36,356 nt of DNA from Tardiphaga sp. (lineage in GTDB: Bacteria > Pseudomonadota > Alphaproteobacteria > Rhizobiales > Xanthobacteraceae), in contig NZ_JAQGJD010000320.1 in NCBI RefSeq assembly GCF_028290785.1, positions 1 through 36,356 of the forward strand. The letters run 5' to 3'. This document shows positions 1-9,422 of this stretch, one piece after another; within the stretch, counting starts at the first letter, position 1; the number at the start of each line of letters is the position of its first letter. The notes beneath the pieces were generated by a model. That model searched no databases. It was given only the letters and a program-made list of their open reading frames with translations, and was not told where the DNA came from. Both the position numbers and the translations under genes were made by a program.

Positions 1-563
1 AGGCGCTCGTCGATCGCGGCGGTCCAGATCGGCACGTCCGGGTGATAGCCGCGCAGCCGCTCGATGCCTTCCGGCGCTGCCAGCAGGCAGACAAAGCGGA
101 TGTCCTTGGCGCCGCGCTCCTTGATGCGGTCGATCGCCGCCACGGCGGTGTTGGCGGTCGCCAGCATCGGATCGATCACGATCACCAGACGCTCCTCGAG
201 GTTGGTCGGCGCCTTGAAGAAGTATTCCACGGCGACAAAGGTCTCGGGATCGCGGTACAGGCCGATATGGGCGATGCGCGCGGAGGGCACCAGGTCGATC
301 ATGCCTTCGACGAAGGACAGGCCGGCGCGCAGGATCGGTGCGAATACCAGCTTCTTGCCGGCGATCTCCTTGCCGGTCATTTTGGTTAGCGGCGTCTCGA
401 TCTCGACGTCGACGAGCGGCAGGTCGCGCGTCACCTCGTAGCACAGCAGCATGCCGATCTCGTTGAGCAGTTCGCGGAACCCCTTCGTCGAGCGCTTCTT
501 GTCGCGGATCAGCGTCAGCTTGTGCTGCACCAATGGGTGGTTAACGATCGTGACGCCGTCCAT
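1..563 (-). CDS. upp: Uracil phosphoribosyltransferase, 3' end cut by the window edge
   Basis: The enzyme joins uracil and PRPP to give UMP in the cytoplasm (pyrimidine salvage). The ATG at 561-563 opens [16 protein letters not shown], the usual Upp N-terminus, and AGGGAAA lies a few bases upstream. Visible family motifs are [17 protein letters not shown], the PRPP loop region [16 protein letters not shown], and [15 protein letters not shown] near the edge. About 187 residues are present; Upp is normally about 209, so only some 20 C-terminal residues are missing. It is the last visible gene of a minus-strand run, 15 bp after the DUF1688 gene. In the URC uracil-degradation route a uracil phosphoribosyltransferase makes the UMP that enters the pathway, so a catabolic as well as a salvage role is inferred from the neighbours. 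Confidence 0.95.
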   Translation of the reverse strand, partial: MDGVTIVNHPLVQHKLTLIRDKKRSTKGFRELLNEIGMLLCYEVTRDLPLVDVEIETPLTKMTGKEIAGKKLVFAPILRAGLSFVEGMIDLVPSARIAHIGLYRDPETFVAVEYFFKAPTNLEERLVIVIDPMLATANTAVAAIDRIKERGAKDIRFVCLLAAPEGIERLRGYHPDVPIWTAAIDER

Positions 564-578
564 GTTTTTTCCCTGAGG

Positions 579-1823
579 TTAGAAAACGGTACCGTCGCTG
601 ATCACCTTGACCGGCGGCGAGGAATCTTCGCGGCGCTGACGCGCCAGTACGCGCCCGGCGGCCCATGAGCCGCCTTCGAGTATTTTCGCCAGCGGCAGCG
701 AGTTGGCGTCGAGCTGCAGTTTGGCGCGGACGCCTTCGGCGAGACGGTCGAGCAGCGCCACGGTCAGCGCGCGCCATTCGACCACCAGCGACGACGATAC
801 ATCGTGCTCGCGCACCGCGTCTGCGGGATCGCGAAAGGCGAGCACCCCGATATCGACGAACAACCCGCCATTACGGTATTCGGCCAGACCGGTGAGGCCG
901 TCGATGTCGGTGACCTCGATGCCCGCCGTCTGCAGCGGTTCGATCAGCGAATAGGACAGCCACTGCGACAGCTTGTGCAGCGGCATCAGTTCGGAGGTCG
1001 CATCATCGGATTTCAGCGCCGGGTGCTTCCAGCAATCGCCGAGCGCGATGCCGCCCAGGGTCAGCCGCGACGGCCAGATCGCGCCGAGCCGCTGCAGCAG
1101 CACCGACAGGATGGTGGCCGCGGGGAGCTTCCCGTTGTGGCTGAGCAGCACAAGCTGGTCGAACAGCCCGCCGGGACGTGGCGTGTCGTGCATGCCGAAT
1201 ATTTCGGGCTTCGATGCCACCAGCGCGCCGAGCCGACGCAGCAGATCGGCGCGGCCTTCGATGCCGACGAGGGGATTGGTCTCCGACACCTGCATTCCAT
1301 TTTGCAGGTCGGCAACCGTGAGCTTCTCGAGCACCGCGGCGTCGGCGCGTAGCGGCTGCTGTGGATCGCCGGAGAACGCGCCGGACGCGAACATCGCCAG
1401 GCTGGCGAGACCGAGGCCTTCGGAGCGGCCGATGGCGGTGCCGGTCTTGGGATCGTGGAAACGCCAGGTCGGGCCGGCGCCGGCGTCGAGGAAGACGCTG
1501 ACGATGGCAAGGTCGAATTCGGCGCGGGCGCGCGCCGCAGGGTCCGGCCATGCGGTGGCGCCGGCGAGCGCCGCCCAGCGGTTGTCGCCTGACGTGACGA
1601 AATGCCGCCAGCGGGAGTGGAAGGGCACGTCGAGCGACGGGTAGGCCGCGCGGGTGGTCTGCAGCACCAGATCGACCGCGGCATCCATGCGGCCGAGGTC
1701 GATACGGAAGTTTGGCAGCTTGTCATCAAGCCCGATCGCCAGCAGGCGATGGGCGCGTTCGCGAACGGCGCGGGCGGACAGCAGCGACAGCGCGGCGGAA
1801 GTATCCGGGTTGAGAGAATTCAC
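579..1823 (-). CDS. URC4: URC4/DUF1688 family protein (uracil catabolism)
   Basis: 414 residues, full length for DUF1688. The family is named for yeast URC4, required for uracil degradation by the URC pathway of Lachancea kluyveri; its chemistry is not firmly known. Recognisable family stretches are LLSARAVRERAHRLLAIGL near the N-terminus, PSLDVPFHSRWRHF around residues 63-76, and VEWRALTVALLDRLAEGVR near the C-terminus. No signal peptide or membrane segment is seen, so it is probably cytoplasmic. The chosen start is GTG at 1821-1823 with GAGAG about 7 bases upstream; it lies 10 bp after the URC1 stop, and the next gene, upp, begins 15 bp after its own stop. Order and spacing make URC1-URC4-upp one transcription unit. 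Confidence 0.9.
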   Translation of the reverse strand: MNSLNPDTSAALSLLSARAVRERAHRLLAIGLDDKLPNFRIDLGRMDAAVDLVLQTTRAAYPSLDVPFHSRWRHFVTSGDNRWAALAGATAWPDPAARARAEFDLAIVSVFLDAGAGPTWRFHDPKTGTAIGRSEGLGLASLAMFASGAFSGDPQQPLRADAAVLEKLTVADLQNGMQVSETNPLVGIEGRADLLRRLGALVASKPEIFGMHDTPRPGGLFDQLVLLSHNGKLPAATILSVLLQRLGAIWPSRLTLGGIALGDCWKHPALKSDDATSELMPLHKLSQWLSYSLIEPLQTAGIEVTDIDGLTGLAEYRNGGLFVDIGVLAFRDPADAVREHDVSSSLVVEWRALTVALLDRLAEGVRAKLQLDANSLPLAKILEGGSWAAGRVLARQRREDSSPPVKVISDGTVF

Positions 1824-1833
1824 GTCGATGCTC

Positions 1834-3090
1834 TCAATATTTTTCCAGCGAACGACCGACGGAGTCCGCGAGGTCCTCCGGTTTCACCGGCTCCGGCGAA
1901 TAGTAGCCGGCGGCCTTCTTGGCGGTCATTTCGACATGGGCATCGGCCGGGATCATGTCGTCGGGGATCGAAACACGCTCGATGATCTCGACGCCCTGGC
2001 TGGTCAGCGCGTCGTGCTTCATGTCGCTCATCGAGATGAAGCGATCGATACGCTTGAGGCCGAGCCAGTGGATCACGTCCGGCATCAATTGCTGGAAGCG
2101 GGCGTCCTGCACACCGGCGACGCATTCCGTGCGCTCGAAGTACTGCGCGGCGGCGTCGCCGCCTTCCTGGCGCTTGCGCGCGTTGTAGACGAGGAATTTG
2201 GTGACCTCGCCGAGCGCGCGGCCTTCCTTGCGGTTGTAGATGATGATGCCGAGGCCGCCGTTCTGCCCGGCCTTCGCGCATTCCTCGATGCCGTGGATCA
2301 GATAGGGCCGGCAGGTGCAGATGTCGGAGCCGAACACGTCGGAGCCGTTGCACTCGTCATGGACGCGGCAGGTGATTTTGGTGGTGTGGTCCGGCAGCTT
2401 GGTGACGTCGCCGAACAGGTAAGCGGTGATGCCGCCGATCGGCGGCAGGAAAACCTGCAGGTCGGGCCGTGTCACCAGTTCGGGAAACATGCCGGCGGTC
2501 TGTTCGAATAGCTGGCGGCGCAGATTGTTTTCGGTGGTGCCGAACCGCGCGGCCAGGCCGGGCAGGTGCCAGACCGGGTCGATGGCGATCTTGACCACGG
2601 AGACGCTGCCATTGGCATGCACGACTTCGCCATCGTGCTTGAGGCGGCCGGCCGTGATGGCGGACTGCAGTTCGATCAGGTCGAGCCGCGCCTTGGTGAT
2701 CGCGATGCTCGGGCGGATGTCGATGCCTTCGGCGATCTCGGTGGCGAAGTTTTCACCGACGAGATGGCCCCACGGATCGAGCGAGACGATCTTCTGCGGA
2801 TCGATCCACTGCTCGAACGGGCCGACATTGGCGGCGGGATGGGTGTTGTGCAGGTCGGGGCGGCGCAGCGGATCGAGTGCGCCGGAGGACACGGCCAGCG
2901 CGCGGTACACCGAATAGGAGCCGCCATGGGTGCCGATGACGTTGCGGTCCTGCGGGCGCGACACCGTGCCGATCACCGGCCCGCGTTCGCGCGCGGTCGG
3001 GGCGCCCCAGTGGATCGGGAAGTCGTGAACGGCGCCCGGCGCCGGGTGCGAGGTCAGCCGGATATGGTCGACCCGATTGGAACGCGTCAT
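1834..3090 (-). CDS. URC1: URC1-type GTP cyclohydrolase II homologue (uracil catabolism)
   Basis: 418 residues from the ATG at 3088-3090 (MTRSNRVDHIRL). The C-terminal half is a GTP cyclohydrolase II (RibA) fold: the zinc signature is intact as C247-x10-C258-x-C260 in HDECNGSDVFGSDICTC. A roughly 200-residue N-terminal extension absent from RibA marks the URC1 subfamily, which in the yeast URC pathway acts on UMP on the way to ribosylurea. The cluster holds URC4 and upp but no riboflavin genes, so uracil catabolism is far more likely than riboflavin synthesis. AGGGGG lies about 9 bases before the chosen ATG; an in-frame TTG at 3114 is a less likely start. It is the first gene of the three-gene unit. 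Automatic pipelines often mislabel this family as ribA. Confidence 0.9.
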   Translation of the reverse strand: MTRSNRVDHIRLTSHPAPGAVHDFPIHWGAPTARERGPVIGTVSRPQDRNVIGTHGGSYSVYRALAVSSGALDPLRRPDLHNTHPAANVGPFEQWIDPQKIVSLDPWGHLVGENFATEIAEGIDIRPSIAITKARLDLIELQSAITAGRLKHDGEVVHANGSVSVVKIAIDPVWHLPGLAARFGTTENNLRRQLFEQTAGMFPELVTRPDLQVFLPPIGGITAYLFGDVTKLPDHTTKITCRVHDECNGSDVFGSDICTCRPYLIHGIEECAKAGQNGGLGIIIYNRKEGRALGEVTKFLVYNARKRQEGGDAAAQYFERTECVAGVQDARFQQLMPDVIHWLGLKRIDRFISMSDMKHDALTSQGVEIIERVSIPDDMIPADAHVEMTAKKAAGYYSPEPVKPEDLADSVGRSLEKY

Positions 3091-3339
3091 CGCAAAGGCC
3101 CCCTGAAAAGGCAACGGCCCGCCTGAAAGACGGGCCCGTTACCAAGGAAGCAATGAATAATACCCAACTCAGGAATGAATGCAACAGGGGGAAAGCCGGG
3201 TGGGTGGCTGTGCTTAATGCTTTGCGTCACCGCGATCTTGCGGCTGGCGCGCTGCCGACAATTTCAGCAACGGCGTGCTTGTCTGATCGAGCCGCTGCGG
3301 CGACCATGGCCGATCTGATGGTCATGGAGTGCCGCTACG

Positions 3340-3825
3340 ATGCGTGCCGTTCTGGACTACTGCAGCGGCGGGACGACGCGCCGCGTGCCCGCGGGGACGC
3401 TGATCATCCATGAGGGGCAGACCACGGGCCACCTTTATGTGCTGATCGACGGACAGTTCGACGTGGTGAAGGGCGACACCGTGGTGGCCAGCCTCACCGA
3501 GCCCGGTGCGGTGCTCGGCGAGATGTCGGTGCTGCTCGAACAGCCGCACACCGCGACCGTGCGGGCGACGACGGACTCCACGATCTATGAGTTCGGCGAT
3601 GCCGCCTCATTCCTGCGCGAACATCCGGCAGTGGCGCTGCTGATCGCGCGGCTGCTGGCGCAGCGGCTCAACGTCGCGACCTCATACCTGGCCGATATCA
3701 AGCGGCAATATGCCGACCACGGCAACCACCTCGCGATGGTCGGCGATCTCCTCGAAAGCATGGTCAACCAGCCGTCGTCGAAGGTGTCGCCAGGGTCGGA
3801 TCGACAACCCGACCCAAGGATGTAA
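3340..3825 (+). CDS. Small cyclic-nucleotide-binding domain protein
   Basis: 161 residues, essentially a single CRP-like cyclic-nucleotide-binding (cNMP) domain. PAGTLIIHEGQTTGHLYVLI covers the first strands, PGAVLGEMSVLLEQPHTATV the phosphate-binding-cassette region, and FLREHPAVALLIARLLAQRL the C-terminal helix. No helix-turn-helix DNA-binding domain, channel, kinase or membrane segment follows, so it probably acts through a partner. The cassette has GEMSVLLEQPHTATV where CRP has GEL...RAATV, so cyclic-nucleotide binding is plausible but not proven. The ATG at 3340 follows GGAG at 3326-3329. Its last 62 bases overlap, tail to tail, the phosphoesterase gene on the other strand, which could let the two messages interact. 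The last 15 or so residues look like unstructured tail. Confidence 0.85.
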   Translation: MRAVLDYCSGGTTRRVPAGTLIIHEGQTTGHLYVLIDGQFDVVKGDTVVASLTEPGAVLGEMSVLLEQPHTATVRATTDSTIYEFGDAASFLREHPAVALLIARLLAQRLNVATSYLADIKRQYADHGNHLAMVGDLLESMVNQPSSKVSPGSDRQPDPRM

Positions 3826-4591
3826 GCCAGGCCGGCGCAAGGTCGATCAGCGCCGCCGGTCGCTGCAGCGGGGCGTTGAGGTCAATGCGCTCGTCGCCGG
3901 CCGCCGACAGCCAAAAAGCAGCGCCGTCGTCGATATCAAGCACGATGAAGGCGGGCGGTCTTCCGAATTGGTGACCGGCATTGAAAACCCAGGTTTGGCC
4001 GAGCTGGTCGAACCACGAACCGTCCGCGATGAACGGCGACTGATGAACATGACCTGATATCACCATGCTGGGCTGGTGGCCCTGGATCCATTGCTCCAGC
4101 TCAACGTCGCCAAAATATCGGTTGCCGCCCCAACTGGTGGGTGAGTTCGCCGGTGGCGCATGGTGCACCCAGATCCAGCGTTTCAGCCGCCCGGCCGAGG
4201 CGTCCTGCAACTGCTGCTCGATGCGCCGGCGCAGCAACGGGCCGTCCCACCATGGGCACACCGTAAACAGCGTGTCGCCGATGGTCAGGCTGTCGCCGTC
4301 GCAGGCGATGCCTAGCGTGCGGACGTCGCCGATCCAGCGCGCGAACTTCTCGCCCTCGTCGTTACGTTCGTCGAGATCGTGGTTGCCGGAGCACAGGATG
4401 ACCCGGGTGAGGCCGGACAGCAGCGCAAGGTACTTCTTCACCACGACGATCTGAGCGCGAAAATCCACCTCCGATCCGATATCGAGCGCATCGCCAGCGA
4501 AGATGACGAGGTCGAAATTCGACGCCACGCTCAGTAGCCAGTCGAACTGCGGCAGCGAGTAGTGCAAGTCGGCGACGACGAGGCAGCGCAT
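3764..4591 (-). CDS. Calcineurin-like metallophosphoesterase
   Basis: 275 residues carrying the complete metallophosphoesterase motif set: D8-x-H10 (VADLH), G33-D34, the GNHD box with N70-H71-D72, H143-H144 (WVHHAPP) and G180-H181-V182-H183. These residues bind the dinuclear metal centre. The substrate cannot be told from sequence; phosphodiesters, nucleotides or phosphoproteins are all possible. There is no signal peptide, so it is cytoplasmic. It converges on the cyclic-nucleotide-binding gene with a 62-bp 3' overlap. A pairing of a cNMP-binding protein with a possible cyclic-nucleotide phosphodiesterase is tempting, but it is only inference from position. No convincing ribosome-binding site precedes the ATG at 4591, but MRCLVVADLH is a natural N-terminus for this fold. 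Confidence 0.9.
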   Translation of the reverse strand: MRCLVVADLHYSLPQFDWLLSVASNFDLVIFAGDALDIGSEVDFRAQIVVVKKYLALLSGLTRVILCSGNHDLDERNDEGEKFARWIGDVRTLGIACDGDSLTIGDTLFTVCPWWDGPLLRRRIEQQLQDASAGRLKRWIWVHHAPPANSPTSWGGNRYFGDVELEQWIQGHQPSMVISGHVHQSPFIADGSWFDQLGQTWVFNAGHQFGRPPAFIVLDIDDGAAFWLSAAGDERIDLNAPLQRPAALIDLAPAWLTSLGRVVDPTLATPSTTAG

Positions 4592-4740
4592 GCGCCAGCA
4601 ATCCAGGGCAGGAGAGGAAGCCAGGACGGTGCAACAGAAAGCACGATCTTAAAGGGAATCCTGCCGCGGGCAAGATCGGCGGCCGCGACCTTACATCTCA
4701 CCGCTGTCGCGATTGGTACCGAATGGCTGGACCGCTTTCG

Positions 4741-4769
4741 AAAATCGCCGATACGGATAGAGTCGGCGA
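4741..4769 (-). terminator. Likely Rho-independent terminator of the two-component operon
   Basis: On the minus strand, 7 bases after the stop of the receiver/HisKA_2 kinase, TCGCCGA pairs with TCGGCGA (7 bp, 11-base loop) and is followed directly by TTTT. This is a short but proper intrinsic-terminator layout at the end of the three-gene signalling operon. Confidence 0.5.
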
Positions 4770-4776
4770 AATGTAG

Positions 4777-5871
4777 TCAGCTCGCTGCGCTCAGCGATGG
4801 TGCGACCGCGGGTTTGGTCACTGCGCAAAAACGCAGCACGATGCGCGTGCCGCTATGCGTGGGGTCGCGCTCGACGGTGGCTTCGAGCTTGGTGGCCATG
4901 GCTTGGACGATGCGCTGACCCATGCCGGTGGAGCGCGGATCGACCTTGACGTTGAGGCCGACGCCGTCGTCGGTGATCGAAAGCTCGAGCGCGTCGCCCT
5001 GTGCGGTCAGCACCACATGGATCGGGCCGGCGCCGTCGGGATAGGCGTATTTCACGGCGTTCATGACGAGTTCGTTGACAATGATACCGATCGCCACCGC
5101 GCGGTCCGGATCGATCTCGACCGCCTCGGCCTTCAGGGTCAGCCGCGACATTCGGTTGCCTTCGGCGGAACGGCGCAGGTCTTCCAGCAACGCTTCGAGA
5201 TACTGATTCAGCAGCACGCTCTTGAGATCGTGCGAAGTGTACAACCGGCGGTGCACCTGTGCCACCGCGGCGACGCGGCCCATCGCATTGGTCAGCGCCG
5301 CCTTGACGTGATCGTCGTTGGCGGAATTGGCCTGCAGGTGCAGCAGCGAGGCGATGATCTGCAGCGAGTTACCGACGCGGTGATTGACCTCGCGCAACAG
5401 CACTTCGCGCTCGGCGGCGAGCGCGGCGTAGCGGTCGCGGGAGGCGTGGACTTCCGCCTCGGCATCGTCGCGCGCCTTGCTGATCAGCGCCTGCTTCAAC
5501 GCCGAAGTCGCTGCAACGTGGAGCAGGGGCACGAAATCGCCCTGGGTGTCCTTGACGATGTAATCGACCGCGCCGGCCTTCAGCGCGGTGACCGCGATCT
5601 TGGAGTCCTGCGAGGCCGTAACGAACACCACCGGCGGCGCATCTGCCTGCTTCTGGATCTGTTCGAGCGTTTCCAGCCCGTCGAGTCCGGGCATGTACTG
5701 GTCGAGCGCGATGACGTCGATGCCGCCCTGTAGGATGCGCGCGATGCCAGCCTCGCCGTTATCGCAATGTTCCACGGCAAAGCCCTGCCGCGTCAGGCCA
5801 CGCTGCACCAGCCGTGCGAGGCCGGCGTCGTCATCGATGTAAAGCAGCGTGGGCGTTTTGGCAGATGTCAT
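4777..5871 (-). CDS. Receiver domain fused to HisKA_2-type histidine kinase
   Basis: 364 residues. Residues 8-125 form a CheY-like receiver with acidic D13-D15, phospho-acceptor D57, T85 and K107. Residues 155-220 form a HisKA_2 dimerisation domain with phospho-histidine H164 in LREVNHRVGNSLQ. Residues 240-350 form the ATPase domain (NELVMNAVKYAYP, then DDGVGL). The receiver precedes the kinase, so this is an inverse hybrid, soluble and without its own sensor domain. HisKA_2/HWE kinases are the class that drives the PhyR general stress response in alphaproteobacteria. Its ATG overlaps the stop of the stand-alone receiver gene by 4 bp (ATGA), so the genes are translationally coupled. The likely flow is membrane kinase to receiver, feeding this protein; the final output lies outside the window. 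Confidence 0.93.
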   Translation of the reverse strand: MTSAKTPTLLYIDDDAGLARLVQRGLTRQGFAVEHCDNGEAGIARILQGGIDVIALDQYMPGLDGLETLEQIQKQADAPPVVFVTASQDSKIAVTALKAGAVDYIVKDTQGDFVPLLHVAATSALKQALISKARDDAEAEVHASRDRYAALAAEREVLLREVNHRVGNSLQIIASLLHLQANSANDDHVKAALTNAMGRVAAVAQVHRRLYTSHDLKSVLLNQYLEALLEDLRRSAEGNRMSRLTLKAEAVEIDPDRAVAIGIIVNELVMNAVKYAYPDGAGPIHVVLTAQGDALELSITDDGVGLNVKVDPRSTGMGQRIVQAMATKLEATVERDPTHSGTRIVLRFCAVTKPAVAPSLSAAS

Positions 5872-6308
5872 GAAGCGGCTTGCGGAACCTGAATGACGGA
5901 GAAGAACAGACCGAGTTGGCGGATGGCGTTGGCGAAGCTCTCGTAGTTCACCGGCTTGGTGATGTAGACGTTACAGCCGAGTTCGTAGCAGCGCTTGATC
6001 TCCTGCGCGTCGTCCGTGGTGGTAAGCACCACGACAGGCGCGCATTTGAGAAAGTCGTTCTCCTTGACCTTGCGCAGGATGTCGATCCCGGTCATGTCGG
6101 GCAGATTGAGATCGAGCAGGATCAGCAGTGCTTCGCCCTTGTGGGCCTGACCGCTGGCATCCTTGCCGAACAGGTAGTTGATGGCATCTGTACCGTTGGT
6201 GAACGGAATGATCTCGTTGTTGACGCCGGAGCGGCGGATGTTGCGCTCGATCAGGCGGGCGTGGCCCTCGTCGTCCTCGATCATGATGATGGTGACTGGC
6301 TTGCTCAT
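5868..6308 (-). CDS. Single-domain response regulator (Rcp1-like receiver)
   Basis: 146 residues, a lone receiver domain. Key residues are acidic E11-D12-D13, phospho-acceptor D66 (ILLDLNLPDMTG), T96-T98 and K118 (YITKPVN). The extra loop before D66 and the TKPVN end are typical of the Rcp1 family that works with phytochrome-like SHDLR kinases, which fits the kinase encoded just upstream. No output domain follows. The gene overlaps its neighbours by 4 bp at both ends, so all three proteins are probably made in fixed proportion. It is likely a phosphate shuttle between the membrane kinase and the receiver/HisKA_2 protein; this is inference from gene order. Confidence 0.93.
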   Translation of the reverse strand: MSKPVTIIMIEDDEGHARLIERNIRRSGVNNEIIPFTNGTDAINYLFGKDASGQAHKGEALLILLDLNLPDMTGIDILRKVKENDFLKCAPVVVLTTTDDAQEIKRCYELGCNVYITKPVNYESFANAIRQLGLFFSVIQVPQAAS

Positions 6309-7861
6309 GCTTGCTTATCCCGGTTGGTGCCCGTCCATCTGGCCGGCAAGGTGACGGTGAAATTGCTGCCAGCGCCGAGTTCCGACGACACCGACATGGT
6401 GCCGCCGAGGCGCCTGACCAACGCGCGGACATGCGCCAGGCCGATACCCTGGCCCGGTTTGTCCTGTGTACCCGCCCGGCGGAAAAGATCAAAGATGCGC
6501 TGGTGGTCTTTCGGGTCAATGCCGCGACCATTGTCAACGATTTCATAAATCGCGAAGCCCATCTTGGTGCGGCCCTTGACCAGGATGTCGCCGGGCACGC
6601 CGGGCTTGAGATATTTGATCGCGTTATCGATGAGGTTGGAGAAGATCTGCTCCAGCGCCAGCCGGTCGCTGACGATATCCGGCAGCGGCTCGACGCGGAT
6701 CGTGGTCTCGGTCTCGGCGGCCTGATGCGCAACGGTGGAGGCGATATTCTCGATCAGGTCGCGGGTATCGATCTTGACCGGCTTGAACTCGCGGCGGCCC
6801 TCGCGCGTGAGGTTGAGGATCGCGCTGATCAGGCGGTCCATCTTGCCGATCGAGGACTTGATGAAGCCGAGCGCCTCGGTGAAATCAGCGGATAGTTGCT
6901 TGTCCTGCTCGGGCAGGGCCGGTTCCGGCAGCTCGCCGTTGACATCGGGAACTACCGGGGTGTCGTTGGCCAGCGAGGCGATGCGGCGGAAGATGTCGCC
7001 GCGCAGTTCCTCGAGTTCGCTGGTGAAGCCCATGATGTTGACCAAGGGCGAACGCAGATCGTGGCTGACGATATAGGCGAAGCGCTGGATCTCGTCGTTG
7101 GCTTCGCGCAGGTCGGCAGTGCGCTCCTCGACGGTGGATTCCAGGTTGAGATTGTTCTCGCGCAACTGCGCCTCGGCTTCGTCGCGGGCGCGTGACGAGC
7201 GCTGCACCAGGAAGATCGACAGGCCGGCCAGCGCAATGACCAGGCCCGAGCCGGTCACCGTGACGATGGACGCGAGTTGCTGGGTGCTGTCGGCCGTGCG
7301 GGTGCGCTGGATGAACAGCCTGTCTTCCTCCGCGCGCATCGCCCGGGAAATGTCGGCGATCGCCTGCACGGCCGCACCGGCGCCGGTCTGGGGCAGCATG
7401 GCGACGGCGCTGGGTGCATCGTTCTGTTTCACGAAGCCAACCGCCTTCGCAAATTCAGCCATGCGCGTGGCGATGGCTGCGCGCAGCTTCTTGATGTTCT
7501 CCACTTGCACGGAGTTGTCTGCCGTCAGGTCCGCGAGTTTATCCAGCCCGGGCACGATAGCGGCCACGGCGGCTTCATGCTCGGTGAGGAAGCTTGGCTG
7601 CGCGTTCAACATATATGCCCGGGCGGCGCTTTCGGCGCGGCGAATTTCCAGCAGCAGGGTCGAGATCTGGTTTTCCGCCTCGACGGTGTGGACCACCATG
7701 CCGGAGTCCCGGCGCGCCGCGTTGACCAGGATCACCGAGGACGCACTGATCGCCACCAGCACCAGAAAGCCCGCCGCAAGCAGCAGGATCTGGCCGATGG
7801 AGCGCCTGCGAGCGCTGTCAGCGGTCCCAGGAACGGTTTTCTGGCTTGTAGATTGAGTCAC
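6305..7861 (-). CDS. Membrane sensor histidine kinase with CHASE3-like periplasmic domain
   Basis: 518 residues from a GTG at 7859-7861, preceded by a G-rich Shine-Dalgarno. Residues 23-47 and 199-220 are membrane segments bracketing a helical periplasmic domain of about 150 residues that fits CHASE3 (EIRRAESAARAYMLN). A coiled linker at 224-258 leads to the phospho-histidine H267 in FAYIVSHDLRSPL and an ATPase domain with NLIDNAIKYL, DNGRGID and GQGIGL. About 40 acidic and proline-rich residues (290-330) are inserted between the two dimerisation helices, which is unusual. It is the first gene of the operon and sits 39 bp downstream of a perfect GGAAC-N16-CGTT promoter. An upstream in-frame extension to 8158 was rejected because it would run through that promoter. 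The signal sensed is unknown. Confidence 0.92.
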   Translation of the reverse strand: MTQSTSQKTVPGTADSARRRSIGQILLLAAGFLVLVAISASSVILVNAARRDSGMVVHTVEAENQISTLLLEIRRAESAARAYMLNAQPSFLTEHEAAVAAIVPGLDKLADLTADNSVQVENIKKLRAAIATRMAEFAKAVGFVKQNDAPSAVAMLPQTGAGAAVQAIADISRAMRAEEDRLFIQRTRTADSTQQLASIVTVTGSGLVIALAGLSIFLVQRSSRARDEAEAQLRENNLNLESTVEERTADLREANDEIQRFAYIVSHDLRSPLVNIMGFTSELEELRGDIFRRIASLANDTPVVPDVNGELPEPALPEQDKQLSADFTEALGFIKSSIGKMDRLISAILNLTREGRREFKPVKIDTRDLIENIASTVAHQAAETETTIRVEPLPDIVSDRLALEQIFSNLIDNAIKYLKPGVPGDILVKGRTKMGFAIYEIVDNGRGIDPKDHQRIFDLFRRAGTQDKPGQGIGLAHVRALVRRLGGTMSVSSELGAGSNFTVTLPARWTGTNRDKQA

Positions 7862-7899
7862 ATGTCCCCCGCACCGGGAAAGCCCCCGGGCAGCGCGTA

Positions 7900-7924
7900 A
7901 ACGCCAATCCGGGCGAAGGGTTCC
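7900..7924 (-). promoter_or_regulatory. EcfG-type general stress promoter before the kinase operon
   Basis: Reading the minus strand, GGAAC (7924-7920) is separated by exactly 16 bases from CGTT (7903-7900). This matches the consensus recognised by sigma EcfG, the alphaproteobacterial general stress sigma factor (GGAAC-N16/17-CGTT). The -10 element lies 39 bases before the GTG start of the CHASE3 kinase, giving a leader of roughly 30 bases. Confidence 0.75.
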
Positions 7925-8039
7925 CGGATCGAAATAATATTTCTGGAAAATTCGCCTGTCGTTGCGAAGGGCTCGCGTGAGGCCTTTCGCACTGAGGTTG
8001 GCAGCGCCTGCCTCAGACCCGGCGCGCCGGACGGCGTGT

Positions 8040-9389
<1,350 letters not shown>

Positions 9390-9422
9390 CGTATCTGCTT
9401 TCCGTCACATCCGCGGACGCTT

